DNA of 40,086 nt from Desulfonauticus sp. 38_4375 (GCA_001507915.1 LGER01000011.1:1-40086); one strand, 5' to 3'; counted from the first letter of the stretch, positions 8,261 to 17,472 are shown. A program made the numbers and translations. The notes: generated from the sequence alone by a model not told the origin.

Positions 8261-8844
8261 TTTAGCTCCCACTCAGCAAGTTCTTCAGGAGTTAAAGAAG
8301 GGCTTGCATACAAGCCTTTTTTTTCTCTTTGCCTGAAGGCTTCATACAAGATAATGGCTGCAGCTACAGAAACATTAAAACTTTGCACCATGCCCACCAT
8401 GGGGATATAAAGCTCATGGGGCACAAGTTTAATTAAGGCTTCTTCCACGCCCCTGTGTTCATTACCCAAAATAACTGCCGTAGGTTTACTAAAATCCCAA
8501 TCCTGCACCCTAAGAGCTGTAGAAGAAAAACCAGTTCTAACCAAGGTAAATCCCTGACTTTGTAAAGATTCAACCATGTCTCTGGCCTCTTTGTGCCGAA
8601 TACACTCCACCCATTTTTTGGCTGAAGCAGAAGACTTTTTACCCAGTACAGGAAAGGCTTCTTTTGAATAGTAAAGATGTACCCAGCCCACGCCAAAGGC
8701 ATCACAACTTCTCAAAATAGCCGAAACATTGTGAGGGTCATGAATATTGTTCAGGATTAAAGTAAGTTCCTTTTGTCTTTTGCTTAAAACCTGCCTGATT
8801 TTCTCCCTTCTTTTCTCTGTAAGAGTCTCCACTGGTCTAAACAA
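8245..8844 (-). CDS. trmH: tRNA (guanosine-18-2'-O)-methyltransferase TrmH
   Basis: This SpoU/SPOUT-class enzyme transfers a methyl group from S-adenosylmethionine to the ribose of G18 in the tRNA D-loop. The 199 residues show motif 1 (NNIHDPHNVSAILRSCDAFG), motif 2 (AVILGNEHRGV) and motif 3 (IPMVGMVQSFNVSVAAAIIL), which form the trefoil-knot cofactor site. The GMVQSxNVSVAxA sequence and the C-terminal RQREKKGLY resemble E. coli TrmH more than the rRNA enzyme RlmB. The start is TTG 8844, with GGAGAG six bases upstream. It is the second gene of the operon, 19 bases after tlyA. Confidence 0.9.
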   Translation of the reverse strand: MFRPVETLTEKRREKIRQVLSKRQKELTLILNNIHDPHNVSAILRSCDAFGVGWVHLYYSKEAFPVLGKKSSASAKKWVECIRHKEARDMVESLQSQGFTLVRTGFSSTALRVQDWDFSKPTAVILGNEHRGVEEALIKLVPHELYIPMVGMVQSFNVSVAAAIILYEAFRQREKKGLYASPSLTPEELAEWELKWAQK

Positions 8845-8863
8845 GGCTAACTCTCCTCCTTAA

Positions 8864-9622
8864 TTATTCTCCATTTTTTAAAGCATAGAGAAGATATTCC
8901 TGGTTCCCTTTAGGGCCTTTGATTTTAGAAGGGACCGTACCTCTAACTTCCAGTCCCAGTTCTTCTACCTTAAGACATATCTCTGTAAGCACTTGCTGTT
9001 GCTTATCCCAGGAAGTCACCACTCCCTTTTTAGTTTCGCCTTTGCCTACTTCAAACTGGGGCTTAACCAGAGCAACTACTTCTCCTTTGGCCTTTAAAAA
9101 CTTCAATGCTGCAGGAAGGACCAGCTTTAAACTGATAAAGGAACAATCTATGGTCAAAAAATCTACCTTTTCAGGCAAAAGTTCTGGCTCGGCATAACGA
9201 ATGTTTATCTTTTCCAGATTAATCACCCTGGGATCCTGGCGCAATTTATAATCCAGTTGTCCTTCCCCCACATCCAGGGCATAGACCTTTTGGGCTCCGT
9301 GTTGTAAAAGACAATCTGTAAATCCTCCAGTAGAAGCTCCCACATCCAGGCACACCTTATCCTTTAACTGTAACTTAAAGTGCTCAATGGCAGTTAAAAG
9401 TTTATAGCCCCCTCGACTCACAAAGCGCTCTTTTTCTTTGAGTTTAAATTCTGTTTCTTCTAAATAGGCACTGCCAGGCTTTTCCACCAAATACCAGTGT
9501 CCCTCTCTTTGAAAGAAAACCTGGCCAGCCATAATAAGCCTTTTGGCCTTTTCTCTAGAATCCACCAGTTTTTTTCGCACCAAAAGAATATCTGCCCGCT
9601 CTTTTCTTTTTTTGCTAGCCAA
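8864..9622 (-). CDS. tlyA: TlyA-family rRNA 2'-O-methyltransferase
   Basis: The protein has 252 residues with an N-terminal S4 RNA-binding domain (~8-70, RADILLVRKKLVDSREKAKR) and an FtsJ-like SAM-dependent methyltransferase domain (~72-250). Visible motifs are FVSRGGYKL, the SAM loop CLDVGASTGGFTDCLL and VALVKPQFEVG. TlyA enzymes methylate ribose in 16S (C1409) and/or 23S (C1920) rRNA; old annotations as haemolysin A are misleading. The start is TTG 9622 with GGAGG six bases upstream. It heads the five-gene minus-strand operon and is divergent from dut. No convincing promoter was seen on this strand in the 86-base gap. Confidence 0.9.
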   Translation of the reverse strand: MASKKRKERADILLVRKKLVDSREKAKRLIMAGQVFFQREGHWYLVEKPGSAYLEETEFKLKEKERFVSRGGYKLLTAIEHFKLQLKDKVCLDVGASTGGFTDCLLQHGAQKVYALDVGEGQLDYKLRQDPRVINLEKINIRYAEPELLPEKVDFLTIDCSFISLKLVLPAALKFLKAKGEVVALVKPQFEVGKGETKKGVVTSWDKQQQVLTEICLKVEELGLEVRGTVPSKIKGPKGNQEYLLYALKNGE

Positions 9623-9643
9623 CCCCTTCCTCCAATTTACATC

Positions 9644-9672
9644 TTGCTTTCCCCAGGCGTTAGTTCTATTAT
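9644..9672 (+). promoter_or_regulatory. candidate sigma-70 promoter of the dut operon
   Basis: TTGCTT (9644-9649) and TATTAT (9667-9672) are separated by exactly 17 bases. The -10 box matches five of six consensus positions. Transcription would start near 9679, before the AAGGAG ribosome site of dut at 9691-9696. Confidence 0.5.
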
Positions 9673-9708
9673 TCTTTTTACCTCAAGCCAAAGGAGTAGT
9701 AAGTAAAA

Positions 9709-10167
9709 GTGAATGAGCTTCCTGTAAAAGTCAAATTTTTATCCCCTCTTTGTACCCCTCAAAACTTAACCTATGCTACAGAACACTCCGCCGGGCTGGA
9801 CCTTAGGGCCTGTATCTCAGAAAAAGAACTGTGGATAGCTCCTGGGGAAAAGAAAAAAATTCCCACTGGCATTGCCATAGAAATAACTCAAAAGAATATA
9901 GCTGGCTTTATCTTTTCCCGTAGTGGTCTAGGGACCAAAGAAGGACTGGTGGTAACCCAGGGAGTAGGCGTGGTGGACCCAGATTATAGAGGGGAAATCT
10001 TTGTCTCTCTTTACAACTTAAGCTCTACTCCCCAAAAAATAGAACAAGGCCAGCGCATAGCCCAGCTTATTTTCCTGCCTTTTTTTAGAGCCAAGCTTAT
10101 TCCTGCTGATACCCTGGCTGAAACTAAAAGAGGGGCAGGAGGTTTTGGACATACTGGCAAACAATAA
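9709..10167 (+). CDS. dut: dUTP diphosphatase (dUTPase)
   Basis: Dut hydrolyses dUTP to dUMP and pyrophosphate, keeping uracil out of DNA and supplying dUMP for thymidylate synthesis. The 152 residues fit the trimeric family and all five motifs are present: AGLDLRA, the Ser-Arg motif FSRSGLGTKEGL, GVVDPDYRGEI, GQRIAQLIF and the C-terminal arm RGAGGFGHTGK. The start is GTG 9709; an in-frame stop at 9700-9702 rules out a longer form. The AAGGAG site is 12 bases upstream, rather far. It is the first gene of dut-AEC transporter-argD-glpD-ugpQ. Confidence 0.96.
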   Translation: MNELPVKVKFLSPLCTPQNLTYATEHSAGLDLRACISEKELWIAPGEKKKIPTGIAIEITQKNIAGFIFSRSGLGTKEGLVVTQGVGVVDPDYRGEIFVSLYNLSSTPQKIEQGQRIAQLIFLPFFRAKLIPADTLAETKRGAGGFGHTGKQ

Positions 10168-10185
10168 CTACCCCCCACTAACACT

Positions 10186-11115
10186 ATGGATTCCTTTTTA
10201 GCCATTTTAAATACAGTTTTACCTGTGTTTTTACTGATTTTTCTGGGTTATGGATTAAAAAAAGTGGGTTTAATCTCTGAAACTTTTTTGCAAGAAGGCA
10301 ACAAAGTTATCTACTATGTTTTCTTACCCCTGCTTATCTTTTATAAAATAGCTCTAGCTGACTTTAAAACCAGCTTTAATCCCTATCTGGTTTTAGCCTC
10401 TTATCTGGCCTTAATCCTTTGTTTTCTAGCTTTTATGCATATACCTAACAAATCCCCGGCCCTAAAGGGTACTTTTGTTATGTCTTCTCTACGGGGGAAT
10501 TTGGCGTACATTGGACTTTCTGTAATCTATCAAGCCTACGGAGATAAAGGGCTCCTGATTGGCAGTGTTTTAATGGGATTTCTGGCTCCTCTGCTCAATT
10601 TAATCTCTGTGCTAGCCTTTGCCTTTCGCAAAGACATTCAGGTCTCTATTAAACATATTATAGTCAAAGAAATCTTACTCAATCCTCTTATTTTAGCTTC
10701 TTTTTTGGGTATTGCCTTTAGTTTGTGGGAAATAAAACTTCCTATTCTTATTGACAGGACCATAGCTCTTTCCTCTGGACTTACTTTACCTCTGGCTTTA
10801 ATCTCCATAGGTGGCACTTTTACCTTTGAAAAGATAAAGGGAAATTTAAAAATACTTGTGCTCTCTACTGGCTGTAAGCTTTTCTTCTTACCTTTGTTAA
10901 CCTATCTTTGCCTTTTACTTTTTCCTATAGAACCTCTAGAAAAGGCTGTGGCCCTAATTTTAGCTGCCACTCCCACTGCCATTGCCACCTATGTAATGGC
11001 TCAGGAGTTAAAAGGAGATTTACACCTGGCCAGAAGTCTGGTTATGCTAACGACACTTCTCTCTATTTTTAGTTTCACTTTATATCTTTTTTTACTGCAA
11101 AAATATCTTTTCTAG
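10186..11115 (+). CDS. AEC-family (auxin efflux carrier type) transporter
   Basis: This is a 309-residue inner-membrane protein with about ten hydrophobic segments in two halves. It matches the AEC/Mem_trans family: an N-terminal ILNTVLPVFLLIFLGYGLKKVG segment, the MSSLRGNLAYIGLSV region and a C-terminal ATPTAIATYVMAQEL motif. Bacterial members export or import organic anions such as malate, but the substrate cannot be read here. ATG 10186 lies 18 bases after the dut stop and has no recognisable ribosome site, so translation may depend on dut. The N-terminus aligns with the family's usual start. Confidence 0.85.
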   Translation: MDSFLAILNTVLPVFLLIFLGYGLKKVGLISETFLQEGNKVIYYVFLPLLIFYKIALADFKTSFNPYLVLASYLALILCFLAFMHIPNKSPALKGTFVMSSLRGNLAYIGLSVIYQAYGDKGLLIGSVLMGFLAPLLNLISVLAFAFRKDIQVSIKHIIVKEILLNPLILASFLGIAFSLWEIKLPILIDRTIALSSGLTLPLALISIGGTFTFEKIKGNLKILVLSTGCKLFFLPLLTYLCLLLFPIEPLEKAVALILAATPTAIATYVMAQELKGDLHLARSLVMLTTLLSIFSFTLYLFLLQKYLF

Positions 11116-11124
11116 GAGAGAAAT

Positions 11125-12318
11125 ATGAAGAGTTTACAAGAATTTCAACAAAAGGAAAAAGAGTTGTTAATGCCCACCTATGCCAGATATCCCCTGGCCA
11201 TTGAGCGGGGAGATGGATATTTTCTCTATGATTTTGAAGGAAAAAGGTACTATGACTTTTTGGCAGGAATTGCTGTTTGTATTCTGGGACACAATCATCC
11301 AGCCATAAATCAAACCCTAGCCAGACAGAGCCAAAAACTTATCCATGTAAGCAATCTCTTTTTTCAGGAAGAGCAGCTAAAATTAGCTGAAAAATTACAA
11401 AAATACTCAGGCCAAAGAAAAATCTTCTTTTGTAATTCAGGTGCAGAAGCCAACGAAGGTGCCATAAAACTGGTTCGGCGTTATTTTCAAAGAATAAAAA
11501 AAGAAGAACGCTACGAAATTATCACCTTTAGCAACTCCTTTCATGGCAGGACTCTGGCCACCCTTACGGCTACAGGGCAAGATAAAGTAAAAGATGGTTT
11601 TGCCCCTTTACCTGCAGGCTTTAAAACCATTCCCTTCAACGAAGTACAGGCCCTAGAAGAGCACTGCACTTCTAAGACTGCTGCTATCATGCTGGAGGTG
11701 ATTCAAGGAGAAGGAGGAGTTAATCCCTTAAGTCCTGAATTTGCCTTGCAAATTAAAGAAATTTGTAAACAAAAAGACTTATTACTGATTATAGACGAAG
11801 TACAAACAGGCATAGGCAGGACAGGCAAGTTCTGGGCTCATGAACATTTTGCTCTGGAGCCAGACATTATTACCACGGCCAAGGGCTTAGGAGGAGGGCT
11901 GCCCATAGGCGCAGTTCTGGCCAAAGAGGAAGTAGCTCAGGCCTTTACTCCTGGCTCCCATGGAACCACCTTTGGTGGAAATGCCCTGGCTTGTGCTGTA
12001 AGTACTACGGTTTTAGAAGTATTAGAAAGGGAAAACTTAGTGGAAAATACCCAAAAATTGGGAGATTATTTTTACATCAAAGGGGAAAGCTTACTTCAAA
12101 AATATCCTCAAAAAATAAAAAATATCAAGGGAAAGGGCCTGATGCTTGGCATTGAATTGCAAGAAGAAGGAAAAAAAATCTGGCAGTCCCTTTTAAACAA
12201 AGGCTTTATAACCAACCTTACTCAAGATAAAATTCTACGCCTTTTGCCTCCCTTAACCATAGACCAAAAGGCAGTGGATGCATTTTTCTTGGCTTTGGAA
12301 GAAAGTTTTAAGGAATAA
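11125..12318 (+). CDS. argD: acetylornithine aminotransferase
   Basis: ArgD is a cytoplasmic PLP enzyme converting N-acetylglutamate semialdehyde to N-acetylornithine in arginine synthesis; many also act in lysine synthesis. The 397 residues have class-III aminotransferase features: GIAVCILGHNHP near the N-terminus, FFCNSGAEANEGAIKL, the FHGRTLATLTATGQ segment, LLIIDEVQTGIGRTG, and the PLP lysine in TTAKGLGGGLPIGA. Class III also includes ornithine and succinylornithine transaminases, but these motifs fit ArgD best. ATG 11125 has an AGGAGAG ribosome site. Its TAA overlaps the glpD ATG by one base (TAATG). Confidence 0.92.
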   Translation: MKSLQEFQQKEKELLMPTYARYPLAIERGDGYFLYDFEGKRYYDFLAGIAVCILGHNHPAINQTLARQSQKLIHVSNLFFQEEQLKLAEKLQKYSGQRKIFFCNSGAEANEGAIKLVRRYFQRIKKEERYEIITFSNSFHGRTLATLTATGQDKVKDGFAPLPAGFKTIPFNEVQALEEHCTSKTAAIMLEVIQGEGGVNPLSPEFALQIKEICKQKDLLLIIDEVQTGIGRTGKFWAHEHFALEPDIITTAKGLGGGLPIGAVLAKEEVAQAFTPGSHGTTFGGNALACAVSTTVLEVLERENLVENTQKLGDYFYIKGESLLQKYPQKIKNIKGKGLMLGIELQEEGKKIWQSLLNKGFITNLTQDKILRLLPPLTIDQKAVDAFFLALEESFKE

Positions 12319-13916
12319 TGGAAACTCGTTTAAAAGAAAATACTTTTGACCTGGTGGTCATTGGAGGAGGAGCCACTGGTTGTGGCCTGGCCCTGGATGC
12401 TGCCACTCGTGGTCTTAAAACCCTGTTGCTGGAAAAAGAAGACTTTGCTTCAGGCACCAGCAGTAAAAGCAGCAAACTCTTACACGGTGGGGTCAGATAT
12501 TTAGAGCAGGCCATAAGACATCGGGACAAAGGCCAGTATCAGTTAGTAAAGGAAGCCTTAAAAGAGCGCTTTTTACTCTTACAAAATGCCCCTCATCTCT
12601 GTCACTCTTTAACCTTTATTGTCCCCCTTTATAGATGGAAAGACCTACCTTACCTCTTTACCGGGCTTTGCCTCTATGATTTTATTGCCAAGGATAAATC
12701 CCTGGGTAGAACCAAACTTATTTCAGCCCACACCACCTACCAAATTTTTCCTTTCTTAAAAGAAAAAAAACTAAAAGCAGGTCTAATCTACTATGACGGC
12801 CAGTTTAATGACTTTAGGCTGGCTATCTCTCTGGTAAAAAGTGCCAGTAAGTATGGGGCTACTCTCTTAAATTACGCTGAAGTGCAAGATTTTATCCTGC
12901 ACCAGGGGAAAATTAAAGGAGTAGTATTTGTAGATAAGTTAACTGGAAAAACCCTGGAAGTAAAAGCCAAGGTAGTTATCAACGCTACAGGACCCTGGCT
13001 GGATAAAATAAGAAAACTGGCTAATCCCGGGGCTGAAGACCTCTTAATTCACTCCAAAGGTTCTCACCTGGTTTTTAAACTACCGATAAAAGACCCCTAT
13101 GCCCTTTTAATTCCCAGAACAAAAGATAATCGGGTCATTTTTCTTTTACCCTGGTTTAATCAACATTACCTTCTGGGCACCACAGATATTCAATCTTCTT
13201 TAGAAGACCCCTTAAAACCAAGTAAGGAAGAAATAGATTATCTCTTACAATATTTTCACCTCTACTTTGACTACCCCCTAGAAGTGAAACACCTTACCTC
13301 TTCCTGGGCAGGCCTAAGACCCCTTTTAAAAAACAATTCCAGTAAGGACACTGCTTCTTTGAGTAGAGAGCACTACATTGAAATCATGGAGAATAATTTA
13401 GTAAGTATTGCAGGTGGTAAGTGGACGACCTTTCGCAAAATGGCCCAGGAAACCTTAGACCTGACCTTAAGCAAATTTAATCTAACTGCTAAAAAATGCC
13501 TTACTTCTCAAATCAAACTCTTTGGCAGTGAGACCTTTGACCAAGCCTTTAAACAAAACTTTCTGGCTCAAAAAGAACTAGCCCCTGACATCTTAAACCA
13601 CTTACTAAATACCTATGGAGATAGAGCCTATAAAGTCCTGGAGTTAGCTAAAAACCTAAACCTTACAGAAAGAATCCTAGAGGGTTTTCCCTATATCCTG
13701 GCTGAAGTGGTTTATTGTTTAGAAGAAGAATATGTATTTAATTTTCTGGATTTTTTGGCTAGAAGAATTGATTTGGCAGAAATAAATGTGGAAAAAAGTA
13801 TTCTGGCTATAGAAAAAATCCAGGATATATTTTGTACAAAACTCAATTGGGATAGAAAAACCCTGGAAGAAAATAAAAAACAGGCCATAACCCAATTAAA
13901 AAATTTTACTTTTTAA
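12318..13916 (+). CDS. glpD: FAD-dependent glycerol-3-phosphate dehydrogenase
   Basis: GlpD is a membrane-associated flavoenzyme oxidising glycerol-3-phosphate to dihydroxyacetone phosphate and passing electrons to quinone. The 532 residues begin with an FAD-binding GxGxxG-type fold (DLVVIGGGATGCGLALDAAT, ~10-30). The family signature SSKSSKLLHGGVRYLEQ follows (~48-65), then a substrate-binding region with SIAGGKWTTFRKMA (~360-375) and a C-terminal helical domain. No membrane-spanning segment is evident, as usual for the family. The start overlaps the argD stop. A glycerophosphodiester phosphodiesterase follows after 17 bases and would supply glycerol-3-phosphate, making a small lipid-headgroup salvage unit. 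Confidence 0.94.
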   Translation: METRLKENTFDLVVIGGGATGCGLALDAATRGLKTLLLEKEDFASGTSSKSSKLLHGGVRYLEQAIRHRDKGQYQLVKEALKERFLLLQNAPHLCHSLTFIVPLYRWKDLPYLFTGLCLYDFIAKDKSLGRTKLISAHTTYQIFPFLKEKKLKAGLIYYDGQFNDFRLAISLVKSASKYGATLLNYAEVQDFILHQGKIKGVVFVDKLTGKTLEVKAKVVINATGPWLDKIRKLANPGAEDLLIHSKGSHLVFKLPIKDPYALLIPRTKDNRVIFLLPWFNQHYLLGTTDIQSSLEDPLKPSKEEIDYLLQYFHLYFDYPLEVKHLTSSWAGLRPLLKNNSSKDTASLSREHYIEIMENNLVSIAGGKWTTFRKMAQETLDLTLSKFNLTAKKCLTSQIKLFGSETFDQAFKQNFLAQKELAPDILNHLLNTYGDRAYKVLELAKNLNLTERILEGFPYILAEVVYCLEEEYVFNFLDFLARRIDLAEINVEKSILAIEKIQDIFCTKLNWDRKTLEENKKQAITQLKNFTF

Positions 13917-13933
13917 AGAAAGGAAACACGCAA

Positions 13934-14671
13934 ATGAAAATAATCGCCCACAGAGGAGCTTCCTTTTATGCCCCGGAAAACACCTGGGCTGCTTTTAACC
14001 TGGCGATAACTCAACAGGTAGACGGAATAGAAATGGATGTACACCTAACTAAAGATAAAAAAATAGTAGTCATACATGACCTTAACACTGATAGAACTGG
14101 TAGTGAAAGCCACATCATAGAAGATAGCTCTTATGAAGTGTTAAAAGACATAGATGTTGGTAGCTGGTATGGAACAGAATTTAATACGGAAAAAATACCT
14201 CTTTTAGAAGATGTTTTAAACAAAATACCTCAAAACCTAGAGCTTTACATAGAAATAAAAAGTGATTTAAAGATAATTGACCCTCTTTTAGAGCTAATCC
14301 ACAAATACACAGAACAAAAAAATAGATTGGTTTTATTTAGCTTTAACTTAGAAGTGGTTAGTACCCTAAAAAAATATCTTCCAGACCATACCCTCTTGTG
14401 GATAGTTGAATATGGCTATAACCATGCCTTAAGTAAAAATATGTACCAAGAGACCATTACCAAGGTGGAAAAGGCGCATCTAGATGGTCTTTCTACTCTG
14501 GCAGACTTACGACACTGTCAAAACTTGGCTCCAGAAATAATAAAAAGGCAGTGGATTTTTAATGTCTGGACAGTGGACAATCCTGCCCTGGCCCGAAAAT
14601 TAAAGGAACTGGGAGTGACTTCTCTTTCCACCAACAGGCCAGATTGGATTATAAAGGCCTTAAAAAGCTAA
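13934..14671 (+). CDS. ugpQ: glycerophosphodiester phosphodiesterase (cytoplasmic, UgpQ-like)
   Basis: GDPD enzymes hydrolyse glycerophosphodiesters to glycerol-3-phosphate and an alcohol. The 245 residues form a TIM-barrel with the signatures IIAHRGASFYAPENT (His and Arg of the HRG motif), GIEMDVHLTKDKKIVVIHD (Glu, Asp and the second catalytic His) and LELYIEIK. The C-terminus has WIFNVWTVDNPALARKLKELG, a normal GDPD ending. No signal peptide is present, so it is the cytoplasmic UgpQ type and not periplasmic GlpQ. It lies directly after glpD, which can oxidise its product. Its stop abuts the potC stop with no base between. Confidence 0.9.
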   Translation: MKIIAHRGASFYAPENTWAAFNLAITQQVDGIEMDVHLTKDKKIVVIHDLNTDRTGSESHIIEDSSYEVLKDIDVGSWYGTEFNTEKIPLLEDVLNKIPQNLELYIEIKSDLKIIDPLLELIHKYTEQKNRLVLFSFNLEVVSTLKKYLPDHTLLWIVEYGYNHALSKNMYQETITKVEKAHLDGLSTLADLRHCQNLAPEIIKRQWIFNVWTVDNPALARKLKELGVTSLSTNRPDWIIKALKS

Positions 14672-15526
14672 CTACTCCTTTTTATGGCTAAAATAAAGAT
14701 TTATTAAGGCCAGGGTAGAAGTAAAGACAATCATCAAAAAGGAAATGGCGTTAATAACTGGCGTACTTCCATCTCTTACCTGCAAGTAAAGATTTATGGG
14801 CAAGGTAGGTTCAGAGCCTACCAGAAAAAGGGTAGTATTGAAGTTTTCAAAACTCATTAAAAAGGCCACTGCTCCAGAACCAATAAGAGAAGGTTTTAAA
14901 TATCTTAAGGTAATGTGCCATATTACCTGCCAGCGGTTAGCTCCCAAATTTAAAGCAGCCTCTTCCAGAGTCCGATCAAATTTTTTCAACCTGGCTGAAA
15001 CCACCAGCACCACAAAGGTGGTAATAAAAGAAAACTGACCCAACACCACCAGCCAGAAGCCAGGGGCCAAAAGGGACACATCCCAACCAAAATGGTTCTC
15101 CAAAAACACCCCCAGGCCATTGCTGGCCAATAAAATGGAGATACCCAAAATAACCCCGGGAATTACCAGAGGAGCAAGGGTCAACATATACAGGGCTTGC
15201 TTGAATCTAAAATTCTCCTGTTCAAAGAGAAAGGCTCCCATGGTGCCTACGACTAAAGAGAAAAAACTTACGACCAGAGCAGTCTTGATACTTACCCAAA
15301 TACTTCTAAGGTTATTGCTGTCATAAAAAATACCCACTCTATCTGGGCCCTTGGCCAAAAACCAATCCAGAGAAAACCCCTTCCAGGGCAAACTGGGAAA
15401 GTCAGAATTATTAAAGGCGAGTACACAGGTAATTAGAAGTGGAGCAAAGAGAAAAATATAAAAAAGCACAATGTATAGTTTAAACAAAAAGGAATAGCTT
15501 TTACTGTGGGGAAGAGTTCTAATCAT
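14672..15526 (-). CDS. potC: polyamine-type ABC transporter permease PotC
   Basis: This is a 284-residue inner-membrane permease with six predicted membrane segments and the ABC-permease EAA loop (EEAALNLGANRWQVIWHITL, ~187-206) that contacts the ATPase. It resembles the PotC/PotI subunit. Its ATG overlaps the potB stop as ATGA. It is the last gene of potD-potA-potB-potC. The polyamine assignment comes from family resemblance and from a complete four-gene set. Other small organic cations or related ligands cannot be excluded from the permease alone. Confidence 0.88.
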   Translation of the reverse strand: MIRTLPHSKSYSFLFKLYIVLFYIFLFAPLLITCVLAFNNSDFPSLPWKGFSLDWFLAKGPDRVGIFYDSNNLRSIWVSIKTALVVSFFSLVVGTMGAFLFEQENFRFKQALYMLTLAPLVIPGVILGISILLASNGLGVFLENHFGWDVSLLAPGFWLVVLGQFSFITTFVVLVVSARLKKFDRTLEEAALNLGANRWQVIWHITLRYLKPSLIGSGAVAFLMSFENFNTTLFLVGSEPTLPINLYLQVRDGSTPVINAISFLMIVFTSTLALINLYFSHKKE

Positions 15527-16377
15527 TGCACTACCTTGGTCAAATTTTGTCTAGTTAATTTCAGGCCTATCCAGATAATCAAGCTGGATAAAGCTAAAAG
15601 CAAAAAACCAAAAGCTGCACCCTGATTCCAGTTAAAACTGGCAATAAACTGGGTATAAATCTGTTCAGTAAACCAAAGAGAGCTTTTACCCCCAATCAGA
15701 TTGGGAGTAAGATAATTGCCCAAAGTAAGCATAAAAACCACTATAGCGCCAGAAGTAAGGCCTGGCTTGGAATGAGGTAAAATAATTTTGGTCAGAATGG
15801 TCCAGGAAGAAGCCCCTAAATCATAGGCAGCTTCAATTAAACTATCATCTAAACTCTCCAGAACTGAAAGCAAAGGCACCACCATAAAGAGCATGGAGGT
15901 GTAAACCAGGACCATGACCATGGAAATGTCGTTATACAACATTTCCACAGACTTAGAAATTAGTCCCAGTTGCAACAAAAAGTGGTTTATAACCCCACTT
16001 TCCCGCAGTAAAATCATCCAGCCATAGACCCGAACCAACTCACTTACCCAAAAGGGCATGAGTAATAATACAGCCAAAAAGCCACTAAAGCGAGGATTGG
16101 CCACCTTGGTAATAAAAAAAGCCACAGGAAAGGCAATAATAGCGGTTATACAGGTAACCAGGATAGAATAAATGGCTGTGCGCACAAAAGTCAGCCAATA
16201 AATGGGCTCAGAAAAAAAATTCTTATAATTGGCAAGACTCCAGGAAGTATTACCCACCCAATCCTCAGTGCGCAAGGACATTAAAAACAGCTCAATATGA
16301 GGAACCACAATGAGCAAAAATAACCACAAAAACACTGGAATAAAAAATACATAAAAGCCAAGTTTTTTCCCTGCCAC
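15523..16377 (-). CDS. potB: polyamine-type ABC transporter permease PotB
   Basis: This 284-residue integral membrane protein has an N-terminal membrane segment (~8-28), a periplasmic loop with the family-like LRTEDWVGNTSWSLANYKNFF, and five further segments. The EAA loop is IEAAYDLGASSWTILTKIIL (~181-200). It pairs with PotC to form the translocation channel. The start is GTG 16377, chosen for the AAGGAG site eight bases upstream. It sits 12 bases after potA and overlaps potC by four. Confidence 0.88.
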   Translation of the reverse strand: MAGKKLGFYVFFIPVFLWLFLLIVVPHIELFLMSLRTEDWVGNTSWSLANYKNFFSEPIYWLTFVRTAIYSILVTCITAIIAFPVAFFITKVANPRFSGFLAVLLLMPFWVSELVRVYGWMILLRESGVINHFLLQLGLISKSVEMLYNDISMVMVLVYTSMLFMVVPLLSVLESLDDSLIEAAYDLGASSWTILTKIILPHSKPGLTSGAIVVFMLTLGNYLTPNLIGGKSSLWFTEQIYTQFIASFNWNQGAAFGFLLLALSSLIIWIGLKLTRQNLTKVVQ

Positions 16378-16389
16378 CTGGGATTCTCC

Positions 16390-17460
16390 TTAAGAAAAGG
16401 CTAGGCTGTCCTCATAAAACCAGCCAATGTTTAAGTCATCTCCGGGCTTAAGATGAGCAAACTTTTTATTTTGGGGCAAGGCAACCATTATTTCTGGTCC
16501 TGCAGGTAAAAGGCAGAGCAATTTAGAATTGGCTCCATCAAAAAGGATATCCTTTATCTTTACCTTTAACCTGTTAACCTTGCTCAAATTTTCCTCAGGC
16601 TCCAACAAAAAGCTTTCTGGTCGAATAAATACACTTATTTTTTTACCCAAGCGATAGGAGCCAGCCCTTACCCAGAACTCATGACCATAGGCAGAAACCA
16701 GAACCATTTCCCCTTCTTTTTTAAGCATCTCTCCTTCTAGGGCATTGTTATCTCCTACAAACTTAGCTACAAAGGCAGTCTTGGGGCTGCGGTACAAATT
16801 TTGAGGAGTATCTATTTGTTCAAATCTGCCCTTATTCATTACGGCCACAAAATCAGACATAACCAGAGCTTCTGACTGGTCATGGGTAATGTAGACAAAA
16901 GTAGTGCCCACTTCTGCCTGAAGCTTCTTTAATTCTACTTTCATCTGCTCTCTTAGCTTCAAATCCAAAGCGCCCAGGGGCTCATCTAAAAGTAATACCG
17001 AAGGTTCTAAAACCAGAGCTCTGGCAATGGCTACCCTTTGTTTTTGTCCTCCGGAAAGTTCATTGATTTTTTTCTTCTCAAAACCAGACAATCCCACCCT
17101 GGCTAAAATATCTTTTACTTTGGCTTCAATAACCTTTTTCTCTACCTTTCTTCTCTTCAGTCCAAAGGCTATATTTTCAAACACATTCATCATGGGAAAA
17201 AGAGCTAAATTCTGAAAAACCAGATTCACGGGCCTTTGATTGGGCGGAATGCCATTAACCAGCTTCTGCCTGATGTAAATCTGGCCCTCTGTAGGTTCTA
17301 AAAATCCAGCAATCATTCTCAGCAAAGTTGTTTTACCACATCCAGAAGGGCCTAAAATGGAAAAAAAATTCCCAGAAACCACCTCAAAGGAAACTTCATC
17401 TACAGCCTTAAATGTCCCAAAAACCTTGCTTACCTTTTCTACTTTAAGATCAACTACCAT
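16390..17460 (-). CDS. potA: polyamine-type ABC transporter ATPase PotA
   Basis: The ATPase energises the PotBC importer at the cytoplasmic face. The 356 residues contain a full nucleotide-binding domain (~5-235): Walker A GPSGCGKTT, Q-loop VFQNLALFP, signature LSGGQKQRVAIARAL, Walker B LLLDEPLGALD and H-loop THDQSEAL. A C-terminal TOBE domain (~275-350) follows, as in PotA and other CUT/MOI-type importers. It follows potD by 50 bases that include a stable hairpin (17473-17501). Confidence 0.92.
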   Translation of the reverse strand: MVVDLKVEKVSKVFGTFKAVDEVSFEVVSGNFFSILGPSGCGKTTLLRMIAGFLEPTEGQIYIRQKLVNGIPPNQRPVNLVFQNLALFPMMNVFENIAFGLKRRKVEKKVIEAKVKDILARVGLSGFEKKKINELSGGQKQRVAIARALVLEPSVLLLDEPLGALDLKLREQMKVELKKLQAEVGTTFVYITHDQSEALVMSDFVAVMNKGRFEQIDTPQNLYRSPKTAFVAKFVGDNNALEGEMLKKEGEMVLVSAYGHEFWVRAGSYRLGKKISVFIRPESFLLEPEENLSKVNRLKVKIKDILFDGANSKLLCLLPAGPEIMVALPQNKKFAHLKPGDDLNIGWFYEDSLAFS

Positions 17461-17472
17461 AAGAACCTCAAT

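Noticed and set aside
8433-8705. 90-codon open frame on the minus strand within trmH
   Set aside because: It overlaps the SPOUT motifs in a different frame and has no family resemblance.
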